Origin: Fusarium oxysporum f. sp. lycopersici 4287
Taxonomy: Eukaryota; Ascomycota; Sordariomycetes; Hypocreales; Nectriaceae
DNA length: 64,000 nt
Direction of reading: 5' to 3'
NCBI RefSeq assembly: GCF_000149955.1
Contig: NC_030986.1
Span: 700,787 to 764,786 of the forward strand
Below, in pieces: positions 54,919-64,000 of this stretch (within the stretch, counting starts at the first letter, position 1; each line of letters starts with the position of its first letter). The position numbers were made by a program, and so were the translations under genes. The notes below the pieces were generated by a model, which was not told the origin of the DNA, ran no database searches, and saw only the letters and a list, made by a program, of their open reading frames with translations.

Positions 54919-56015
54919 ATGCGGTTCACCGATTTCCTTCTCGCAAGTGCTGGCGCTTCCCTTGCTCTGGCTGCTCCTCATACTACGAGGGCCAAGGGCA
55001 AGTTCCTCTTCACTGGTTCCAATGAATCTGGTGGTGAGTTTGGTGAGGGTAACCTCCCTGGAACGCTCAACAAGGACTACATCTGGCCTACCACGAGCTC
55101 CATTGATGTAAGTATCTTGACTTATAACTTGTTCGTGTTGCTGACTATGGCAGACCCTCGCTAGCACTGGTATGAACACCTTCCGTGTGGGTTTCCGCAT
55201 GGAGCGAGTGACTCCCAGTGGTATCACCGGTGCCATTGATGAGGCCTACTTCAAGGGTCTCCAGGACACTGTCAACCACATCACCAGCAAGTCAGTAACT
55301 ACCTTTCCCATCTCGACATTACTCCACTGACACACTCAGGGGCCACTATGCCGTTATTGACCCTCACAACTACGGCCGCTTCAACGGTAACATCATCAAG
55401 AGCTCTGACTTTAGCGTCTGGTGGCAAAAGGTAGCCAAGCGCTTCGCCAACAACAAGCTCGTCATCTTTGACACCAACAACGAGTACCACGACATGGACA
55501 ACTCTGTCGTCGCTGCTCTCAACCAAGCCGCCGTCGACGCCATCCGCAAGGCCGGCGCAACCTCCCAGTACATCTTCGTCGAGGGTAACGCCTATACCGG
55601 AGCCTGGAGCTGGGTTTCCAGCGGCAACGGCGCTGCTATGAAGGACCTCAAGGACCCCCAGAACAAGATCATCTACGAGATGCACCAGTACCTCGACTCC
55701 GACTCCTCTGGTACCTCTGAGACTTGCGTTAGCTCTACCATTGGTGCTGAGCGCCTTAAGGCTGCTACCCAGTGGCTCAAGGCCAACAAGAAGAAGGGTA
55801 TTCTTGGTGAGACTGCTGGCGGAGCTAATGCCCAATGCATTGCTGCGCTTAAGGGCGAGTTGCAGCACTTGCTCGACAACTCTGATGTCTGGACTGGTTG
55901 GTTGTACTGGGCTGCTGGCCCTTGGTGGGGTGACTACATGTTCAGCATGGAGCCCACTACTGGTACTGCTTACAAGAAGGTTCTTCCTCAGATCAAGCAG
56001 TTCATTGGTGCTTAA
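54919..56015 (+). CDS. Secreted GH5 endo-beta-1,4-glucanase
   Basis: Extracellular cellulase that cleaves internal beta-1,4-glucan bonds. Three exons (54919-55107, 55154-55290, 55340-56015), 333 residues. The N-terminus is a signal peptide ([20 protein letters not shown], cleavage near residue 19). GH5 landmarks: [10 protein letters not shown] near residue 40, [27 protein letters not shown], acid/base Glu157 in DTNNEYHDM, substrate-site [13 protein letters not shown] and nucleophile Glu266 in GILGETAGG, then [16 protein letters not shown]. No cellulose-binding module or linker is present, so it is a single-domain enzyme of the EglB type. Introns are 46 and 49 nt. No sign of transfer or damage. 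Confidence 0.95.
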
Positions 56016-56944
56016 GCGATGTCGTCGGCATGGCTTGAGCCAGGAATAAGGAAGAGAGCGAGTTGACCCGTGGGGGTCTGATTATTGTAAATACTTACTC
56101 GACGTAAATAGTTTCTTGAGTATAAATCAATGTTTCTTGTTTTAAATATGGCTCCCTAAGACTGTGTTGCAAAAATCTCTATGGTGCTTATAAAGCATGA
56201 AAACACATTCACATCACTGTGCCTATAAGGCACTCAAAATTAGCACCTATATCCATACAATACTTTTAACTAGCCATATGTTCTTCAAAATAGAATGGTT
56301 GACTGTTTGGCTGCCTGATTTACCTTCGTACCCAAATCCAAAGCTGTAGGTGCTTTAATACCCTCAGGCGACCTTATGGAAGCATTGTTAACGCTGGGAG
56401 GGCCATTGAATTTAATTGAGATACAAAAGAAGATGTAACCGCCCCGATAGACCTTTCAGATTGCATCAAGATGTCGTAGGTAAATTGAACAACTGGCTGA
56501 CAGTTCGTGTAAGTGATACAGGGTAAGCTGATTGGTAACAAGGACATTGAGTGGTGGGGTATCACGTGGAGTCGAGACCTTGAGTCGGACTCAATGGTGA
56601 GAGTGGGCGTCCCCCAAAGACCAACTAGGGATTGCCCGATCGGAAAACACCAGATTTCTGGCATCCCCTTTGCATCACCACATCAACCACGTTTCGATTG
56701 CTTCATATTCCTCATGCGATTCGGTTACAAATAGCACAAACCCGACCAATACGGCGTTCGCCTCTTCGACGACGCCCTTTTCTGTGCCATTGTTCTCTCC
56801 CAAAGAAGCCACTTTCCCTCTTCCCGCATTCTCGACGGCCAAACTTAAAACCTATTTAATCTTCAACCCTCGACGTACGACCAACGAATCGTACCTCGCA
56901 ACTTCTACAGACATCTAGCGACCTCAGAACAACCAAAAATTTCG
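56016..56944. other. Intergenic, tandem genes
   Basis: Holds the endoglucanase 3' region and, from about 56700, a CT/CA-rich promoter and leader for the J-protein. No other structure recognised. Confidence 0.4.
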
Positions 56945-58061
56945 ATGCCCAGCGCAACGGCTTCCGGAGCTGATACGGGTGGCTCGGCTCGATCTCGCGA
57001 TCATAAGCAGGGTAACCAGGGACGATCTTTCACCCCAGACCAAGAGGCAGCAGTCATTCGTATCCGAAGATGCGAGGCTACTGCGTTTTATGACATCCTA
57101 AATCTTTCGAGCGTCAAGGACACATGTACCGAGGCTGAAATCAAGAAGGCTTATCGGAAGCTGTCGCTTCTGACCCACCCTGACAAGAATGGACACCCTC
57201 ATGCGGACGAGGCCTTCAAGATGGTCAGCCGAGCTTTTGGAATTCTAGGCGATAAAGAGAAGAGGGAAAAGTTTGACAAGTTCGGCACAGATCCTGATAG
57301 TCGATTCGCCAGCGCCCAGGCGAACAACCCTTTCTTCAATCAACGAGCCGGTGGCGGTGGTATGGGTAGAGGTGGCCCGATGTTCCAGGATGACTTGACT
57401 CCGGAGGAGATGTTCGCCCGTTTCTTCGGTGGAGGCGGCTTTGGTGGTGGTCCATTCGGAGGTGAGCAGAAGTGACAAGCAAGATGAGACTCGTACTAAT
57501 GTTGTAGCCTTTGACACAGGTCCTCAATTTGTTTTCAACTTTGGAGGAGGTCCTGGAATCAGAGTTCATCAGTTTGGCGGAGCGAGGCCGAGAACGCGAC
57601 CCCGAGAGGCCGATCGCGGTCGACAGAACGAAGGCAACGCTTTCCAAACGTTCCTGGGTCTACTACCCATCATCTTGTTCTTTATCCTGCCCATCATCAC
57701 ATCCTTCTTCTCTGGTGAGACTTCGACAACATCGGCATCAGGACCTCGCATGGTCTACGACAACCCCCTACATCCGTACACCGAGCAGCGCACGACACCG
57801 AATCTGAACGTCAACTACTACGTTAACCCCGACGAAGTTGCCCAATATTCTGAAAAGAAGCTCAACAAGCTCGACCGTACAGCTGAACACCAGCTCTTGA
57901 GACACCTCAAGAATGAGTGTGAGAACGAGTTGATATACCAACGGAGATTGAGGGATGCTGCACAGGGCTGGTTCTACCAGGACCCCGACAAGATGGCACT
58001 CGCACAGACATACACAATGCCGTCTTGCGAGCGGCTGCAAAATCTTGGAGTGAAAGTCTAA
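56945..58061 (+). CDS. ER-membrane J-protein (Hlj1/DNAJB12 type)
   Basis: Hsp40 co-chaperone anchored in the ER membrane that recruits cytosolic Hsp70 for ER-associated degradation (family knowledge). Two exons (56945-57461, 57508-58061), 356 residues. The J domain spans about residues 47-113 with TAFYDILNL, IKKAYRKLSLLTHPDKNGH (HPD at 78-80) and FKMVSRAFGILGDKEKREKF. A Gly/Phe-rich segment follows (FFGGGGFGGGPFG|AF), then a transmembrane helix at about 219-243 (FLGLLPIILFFILPIITSFF), then a DUF1977-like C-terminal region (YYVNPDEVAQYSEKKLNKLD). Splice phase G|CC gives GPFGAFDTGPQFVFNFGGG. The J domain before a single helix and a luminal tail match DNAJB12/14 and yeast Hlj1. Confidence 0.93.
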
Positions 58062-59411
58062 CGACGTACATGCACAGATGGCGCTGTGAGCAGGTGGATA
58101 TTATATACTTTTCTTGTATAGGAGTTGGCGTTGTGGCATTTCTGGGACTGCATGGCGACGAAGGAACTCGGACCTGACAAGCAAGCAAGCAAGCAAAGCA
58201 AGGGGAGGACGACGCCCATAATCGAGTTATGTATCATTCAGCAGCGTTTAATGCTTAAGGATGTATTTTCCTAGGGGAGGTTTAAAGAAGGTCCAATTCG
58301 AGGTAGATTTGTTGTACTGCGTTTAGAATGCACACCAATCGCTTCTTTTGACTGCCAGCCACCGCAAGATATTCTCTGGATGACAATTGGACCCTTGGTC
58401 TGAGCGTTGGATGACCGTTGAGTCTAAGACATTGGTGGATCATGAGGAACTGAGTGCTTACTCCGTCCATTAAGACATTACTAACTCGGTAAAGATCTCA
58501 TGTCCTCATAAGAAATGAGTAAAAAAAATAAAAAATAAAAAAAAAATCGAAATAGATGTTCCAGTATGAATATATATACAAGATTATCATGCTCACTCAG
58601 TTAATCGCGGTGTAAGTCGGCATGTCTCAGATCGTCAGTGCTAGCTTAAGCGACTTCATCTTTCTCAGCCAATCTTGACCAAAATAAACAGGACAAGCGA
58701 GGACCAGGTTTAGAATCATGAATTGTACATGCTGCCTATCTAAGCGGTGAGGCAATAAGAGGAATGGTATATATTCTTCAGCTTGCTCGATACTTGAATC
58801 GACAGGCCCACGTCATCGTTCGCGGTCCGTGGCTGTGGTAAGCAAGTGGCGGGGCAGACTTGACGCCCGCGGCCTACGTACCTCAGGTACATACAGGCAC
58901 CACCACCCGCCCAGCTTTTTCAGCTCAGCGCATGCTGAACTTTCTTCATTAGTCGCGTTCCAACCAAGACAAACTCGCATTGAACTCAGAGTCTCCAGTC
59001 ATTTTGCTTCTTGTGTGATAGTAGCTTCTCCTCTCAGCGAATTGCACAGTTTCACGTTGCACCGCCACGTACAGAGCGGGACCCAGTGACGACACATCTC
59101 CCCACACGAGCTATTGCTGTTGCGATCGAGAGGAGCTTCAAGAGCTGGATATTGACGTATACAAGCGAAGAAACACTTCTATACGACGTTTGATACAGAG
59201 ATCTGGTCGCTAAGTTTCTCGATCTCATGCATACAACTCACAGCGCTTCGAGAACTACTTCGAATCACTTCCCCGCAGTCTCCCGCGTGTGGTAGCAGCG
59301 CATCAGCTACAAGGACCAAACGGAACACTGAAACCTTCTATTTGACATGCTACTTTGACACTCGAAGTTTCCAAGTTTAAACTTACTTCAAATACAAACA
59401 ACGTTAAAGCG
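58062..59411. other. Intergenic, tandem genes
   Basis: About 1.35 kb, with a (GCAA)n patch at 58179-58203, A-rich runs near 58525-58545 and ordinary promoter sequence. A few short frames (for example 58829-59089) lack support. Confidence 0.4.
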
Positions 59412-61920
59412 ATGTCGAATAATCCTTGGGCTGAAGGAGGGAACGAACCTGGATGGGAAGATGTAGGACCCCGCCGCGACGGACAAGCATCTTCAATGGA
59501 TAGACCGAACCCGCAAGCTGTTCCTCCGGCCCTCAGACCCGGAATCGCTTTCGATAACCAAGATGAGCAACAGGCGTGGGGAGAAGCGAGGACACAGCCA
59601 AATAACCCGCAACAATCACAAGAGACGCCTGCGCTGTTGAAACCAGGCGGAGACAGACCGGAAACGAACCCTTTTCTACGAAAGAAAGTTCCTTCAAGAC
59701 AAGAAACACCACCGACAGAATCATTCTCGAAACTTGGTATCGAAGAACCTAATACGAACCCATGGCAACCAGCGATAGAGGTGCAGAACGCACCATCAGC
59801 CCCACAACCGATTCCAAACCTCATGGATGATGTCCCTCCTAGAGGCGCATGGACACCCACACCAGAGCCACTTCCTGCTGGATCACCTGGTATGGTATCA
59901 CTACCCTCTGGTCGTGAGTCACCTGCTTGGGATGAGGATCCTCTGGGAAGAAATGACAAACCTCCTGCGCCACCTATGAAACTCTCCGCGGAACTTACTG
60001 GGGACACAAATATCTGGGACGATGTAGGTGGCGCCGACAAGGGGAAGGCCAAGGCCACCGGAGAAGCCAGGCCAGCATCACCCGATGATTGGAATCTGAT
60101 AGATTCAGAGCCATCGCCGAGCCCTATGAAGGAACCTGAAGAGGAGAAGCCACCTTTGCCACCCAGGCAATCCAACACTACAAACTCAACCGTCAAGTTG
60201 GAGAGCATCCAGAGACCCGATCGACGGAAAGACGGAGACCTATCAGATTAAGAATATACAATGGCACGACTCGACCTCGTCAAAGAACCCACGAATATCC
60301 CCAATCTTGATTCAGAATGCAAACGGGCCTTGTCCTCTTGTTGCTCTGGTCAACGCACTAACCATGACAACACCTGCCGATGTCGAAGATACTGCACTTG
60401 TGCAAACCCTTCGCTCAAGAGAACAAGTCAGTTTGAATTTGCTCCTGGACGCTGTTTTTGACGAACTCATGTCACCACGAAGAACCAGTTCTGAAGATGC
60501 ATTGCCAGATGTTGGAGATTTGTATGCCTTCTTGCAAAGTTTACATACCGGCATGAACGTCAACCCGCGATTTGTCCCTACAGAGAGTATGATAAATGCT
60601 TACAAGCGTACATCGTTGACACATTTACATCCTGCTGAGCGAGGAGACTTGATCCCAGGAACCTTTGAGAATACGGCTGAAATGGGGTTATATGCCACGT
60701 TCTCGATTCCGTTGATTCATGGATGGCTACCACCAAAGAACGAACATGCATATGAAGCGCTGGAGCGACAAGCCGCATCATACGAGGACGCACAGAATCT
60801 CCTTTTTCGAGAAGAAGAGCTCGAACAGAAGTTGTCTGACCCTGAAGGTGGACTCACAGAGGATGAGCAGCAACTTTACCAAGATATTGTCATAATCAAG
60901 GAATTTTTAGATAATTCCGCGACCCAACTTACGCCTTGGGGCATTGAAGTTATCGGTAAAGCCATTCGGCCTGGTACGTTTGCCATTCTTTTCCGAAATG
61001 ATCATTTCAGTACGCTGTACTGTCATCCGCAGTCGATGCAGCTCGTCACGCTTGTGACAGACGCGGGATTCAAGTCTCATGATGAAATCGTATGGGAGAC
61101 ACTATCAGATGTCAATGGTGGCAACACCGAATATCTTTCAGGAGACTTCCGGGTTGTGGGATCTGGCGGTCTTGCTCCTTCGACAAGTGCAGGAAACTAC
61201 TCCAATAACGATGGCGGAGAATGGACGACAGTACAGAATCGAAGGGGAAAGGGGCGACATGAGGATGAACCCCCAATGAGCCCCAATGCTGAACAGGAAG
61301 ATAGAGATTTGGCCCTCGCATTGCAATTACAAGAGGAGGAAGAGGAACGACATAGAGCAGAGGAGGCACGAAGACGAAGAGAGAGCATGCTTTCAGAGCA
61401 GTTTATCGAGCAACAAGCCTTTCAACCAGGAAATGCAACACGTGGCAACCATGGAGGTAGAGGAGGAAGAGGCGGACAACCTGCAAGAGGAGCCCCACGA
61501 GGTGGAGGCGTCACCAGAGGAGCCACTGGACTTGTTCCAGGACGCAACAGCTCCGTCAGCGCACCCACCACAAACACAACCAACGCACAGCCCAGAATAC
61601 CCGCCCAAAGAGTGCGATCTCTCATACCAGCTCAACCACCGAGACCACCTGTGTCACGACCAGCGGATGAAGCAGCAGACGATGCGCCGCCTTCCTACGA
61701 GCAGTCAGCGCACGACAGAACGTATCAGCCGCCGGTCGGACACCCGAGTCACCCGAACAGCAGCCCTACGATATCGAGGCAGACTACTGCTGCGAGCGTG
61801 AATTCGTCAATGCCAGTGGGGCAGAGACCTTTTGGGCAGTCTGCGGGCAGACGGCCTTCGGGTCCGGGGGTAGGGGTAAGTGGCGGTGGGCAGAGGGAGA
61901 GGGACTGCATTGTGATGTGA
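59412..61920 (+). CDS. MINDY-family deubiquitinase (frameshifted)
   Basis: Cysteine protease of the MINDY (FAM63) family, which trims Lys48-linked polyubiquitin. Without correction the gene splits into two frames; removing one base from the AAA run at 60228-60230 region joins them into 835 residues without a stop. The first 280 residues are disordered (Trp/Pro/Ser-rich). Then KTETYQIKNIQWHD leads to the catalytic block QNANGPCPLVALVNAL (Cys307) and the His-containing RNDHFSTLYCHP (His531). A ubiquitin-interacting helix follows (EDRDLALALQLQEEEEERHR), then a Gly/Arg and Pro-rich tail ending CIVM, a CaaX prenylation motif. The ATG at 59412 is the first in frame. Membrane targeting through prenylation is inferred. 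The lesion is in a homopolymer and may be a sequencing artefact. Confidence 0.9.
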
Positions 61921-62830
61921 TTTTTCATGAGCATATGAGAGACGGAGTCTTGACTTGGGAATTGGTAGTTAGGAGTTTAACGGTGTTTGTAGCATGGACG
62001 GATGTAGCTGAATACATTTCATCTATTCGTTGTATCTTATAACTCCTGTCGATGTGTGCGTGAGGGGAATTTGTATCCAGCTGGATCTGTCCTAAGGGAG
62101 CAACAAAGCTTCTGATCTCAAGGCAAGGTGCCAAAAATATCTAGTCTAAGATCTATTAAATCTCTATGAAGTCTATAATAAATACACTGGAGTCTTTTTA
62201 TAATTTAGCATAGACATCTCAAGTTTTCTTGCCTCCCCTACCCTGTGTATATGCAGCTTGCTCAGCACCACAGTTTGTGATAAGCTACCAGAATAACTTT
62301 GTGAACTTTTTTCATGTGATAACTCATTGCTCTCAATTGCTCCTTGTTACAAGGGACCTCGGAAGACGGGCAGATATCTGATATTTGAGTTTGGAGAGGA
62401 CGGCAGTTGATTGAGATCGACTGAGTGAACTTGAATGTTGCTGTATACACCCTTCCGTAAGACTAATCATGTTCCCTTTAAGAGAATCTACTGTGAATAT
62501 TTTGTTTTACAGTACTATCGCAACCGAATTCAGAGCAACGGAAGCTGTTTCTACATCCTCATAGTTGCATCATTGCGCTCGAGTGACACACCAGGGGTAG
62601 ATGTACTAAATATCCGACTGTTATGGCCAATTGTACAGGCGGTGGAGAGTGTCAAAATGGCCGTTGCGCAGCTACAAGTACCCGCTTCAACCTTATTGAC
62701 ATCATGGAAACACATGTTTAATTTCATCATTGAACAATTCCTTCACAAACATCTGAATCTATCTTGTCAGTGAAATATTAACACCGAACCCTTCATTCTG
62801 CTGTGTTGTGGAGGCGCAGACGCTGTCATC
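61921..62830. other. Intergenic, tandem genes
   Basis: About 900 bases with the MINDY 3' region and an AT-rich patch (62125-62210) built of CTATTAAAT/TCTATAATA words. No gene was seen. Confidence 0.4.
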
Positions 62831-63963
62831 ATGGCTATTATCGAAGGGTGGTTACCACCCACTCGGGAGAACTACGACCTGATCCTCAAAGTCTGGCAGA
62901 TATCTTACCCAATTGTAAGCATTATAAAAAGAGCACGTGAAATAATACATGTTCTAATACTCTCAGATTGGTTCGATACAATGGCTTACCAGTTGGTACG
63001 GCATGGGCAAAACCTCAGTCACAAGCCGTCTTAACCTCCCCGGCCGTATTGGCTGGTTGACAATGGAGGCACCTGGTTTTCTGACACTGCTGTACCTGAT
63101 GAAAGTTCTTCCTGAACAGCATGGAATCGACGATCTTCCGTGGCAGAATAAAGTGCTTGCGGGTCTGTTTGTAAGTATAATTCCCCAATTCGTTATGCTC
63201 CCGTGCGTATTGCCGTTGAGGGGGAGGCTTGACTACCTACCCGAGGTAGCGTCATGAGGAGTAAGTAAGTAAGTAAGTAAGTAATGGAGGCTAACGTTGG
63301 ATGGCATGTAGGTGATTCACTATTCTTACCGCGCTGTTATGTTCCCCTATCTTCAGCCTTCCATGTCGCCGGTGCACATTGCGGTGTGGCTGCTTGGCTT
63401 CAGTTTTCAGATTTGCAACGCAACTTGCCTTGGATCATGGCTCGCAGCATATGGGCCTACCACTGAGGCAGCATGGTCATCACAATCGTCCATCTTACAA
63501 TTCTCATCAGGTATTCTAATCTTCTATCTCGGCCTATCCGGCAACTTCTTCCACGACGAGGAACTACGCGACATCCGCCGGCGCGAAGCCCAGCGCAAGA
63601 GCGCGCGAAACTGGAGCAGCAGAACGGCCACGCGAGCAAGGGCGTGGAGAAGCACTACCAGATTCCGCAGGCGGGACTGGTCCCGGTACGTGCTGTACCC
63701 TCACTACTTGTGCGATTGGATAGAGTGACTGGCTCTGATGCCGCGGATNNNNNNNNNNNNNNNNNNNNNNNNNNNNNNNNNNNNNNNNNNNNNNNNNNNN
63801 NNNNNNNNNNNNNNNNNNNNNNNNNNNNNNNNNNNNNNNNNNNNNNNNNNNNNNNNNNNNNNNNNNNNNNNNNNNNNNNNNNNNNNNNNNNNNNAGATGG
63901 TACTGGAGAGATTTGAGAGGACAAGGTTGGGAGGAGGTGGGCTGTTATCCCGGGGTTTGGTGA
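62831..63963 (+). CDS. Steroid 5-alpha-reductase-like enzyme (damaged 3' part)
   Basis: A membrane reductase of the 3-oxo-5-alpha-steroid 4-dehydrogenase family, probably in the ER. Exons 62831-62914, 62967-63170 and 63312 onward. N-terminus MAIIEGWLPPTRENYDLILK; family-like segments are GRIGWLTMEAPGFLTLLYL, VIHYSYRAVMFPYLQPSMSP, LGSWLAAYG and SGNFFHDEELRDIRRRE. After about 63590 the frame breaks: KLEQQNGHASKGVEKHYQIP is in a second frame, YVLYPHYLCDWIE returns to the first, and a TGA replaces the expected Trp just before the gap. Beyond 146 N a short tail may end at a TGA at 63961-63963, but its frame is uncertain. Three lesions within about 150 bases of a gap suggest poor contig-end sequence rather than a real pseudogene. 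Substrate unknown. Confidence 0.75.
63261..63284 (+). repeat. (GTAA)6 microsatellite in intron 2
   Basis: Six perfect GTAA units inside the 141-nt second intron of the reductase gene. They create five overlapping GTAAGT sequences, each a match to a consensus 5' splice site, about 90-115 bases after the real donor. Confidence 0.9.
63749..63894. other. Assembly gap (146 N)
   Basis: A run of 146 undetermined bases in the last part of the reductase gene. Confidence 1.
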
Positions 63964-64000
63964 AGCTAAAGAGGGAATGGTATGATGGACGGATGGACGG

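Noticed and set aside
59303..60208. 301-codon antisense frame over the N-terminal part of the MINDY gene
   Set aside because: The sense frame continues into a conserved catalytic domain; the antisense peptide is Gly/Ser low-complexity.
1..64000. Biosynthetic or defence gene cluster
   Set aside because: No PKS, NRPS, terpene synthase, P450, transporter or NLR-type gene was seen; neighbouring genes belong to unrelated pathways.

Overview
The window looks like a chromosomal segment of a filamentous ascomycete, most likely Sordariomycetes/Hypocreales and probably Fusarium-like. The evidence is the short introns (mostly 45-100 nt) with GTAAGT-type donors and CTAAC/CTGAC branch points, a Zn(II)2Cys6 regulator, a filamentous-type H2A.Z, and pyrimidine-rich promoters. 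The genus is my inference from overall appearance, not from a search. There are two assembly gaps, 617 N at 36864-37480 and 146 N at 63749-63894.

Left part (1-33 kb), ordinary gene-containing sequence: a six-exon Zn2Cys6 transcription factor (-), a 4.1 kb gene-free stretch with two possible gene relics, a Cys-rich single-pass membrane protein, an HSL-type alpha/beta hydrolase, an F-box-like protein, a 1,324-residue acidic tail-region-membrane protein, a small membrane protein (-), the mRNA-decapping scaffold EDC4 (with a frameshift), an AUR1-like PAP2 membrane enzyme, a medium-chain dehydrogenase with a GC-AG intron (-), and a Pin4-like RRM/R3H RNA-binding protein (-).

Middle part (33-51 kb), gene-poor and accessory-looking: AT-rich segments, a helically phased TTAG repeat, several short lineage-specific-looking or decaying genes (39.0, 40.1, 41.6, 47.6 kb), and a gene interrupted by the first gap. 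Histone H2A.Z and one zinc-ribbon-like hypothetical gene sit inside it.

Right part (51-64 kb), compact and mostly housekeeping: KDEL receptor ERD2, TFIID/SAGA subunit TAF10, mitochondrial ribosomal protein uS19m (four small exons), a secreted GH5 endoglucanase, an ER-membrane J-protein of the Hlj1/DNAJB12 type, a MINDY-family deubiquitinase (with a frameshift), and a steroid 5-alpha-reductase-like enzyme running into the second gap.

The genes do not form an obvious biosynthetic cluster or operon-like system. They cover independent functions: transcription and chromatin (TAF10, H2A.Z, Zn2Cys6), mRNA fate (EDC4, Pin4-like), secretory pathway (ERD2, J-protein, PAP2 enzyme), mitochondrial translation, ubiquitin processing and plant cell-wall degradation. 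I saw no tRNA, rRNA, CRISPR array or intact transposon. The most notable signals are two consecutive microexons inside the zinc-cluster domain, the 10-bp phased TTAG element, the orphan or decaying genes of the middle part, and single-base frameshifts in two conserved genes.
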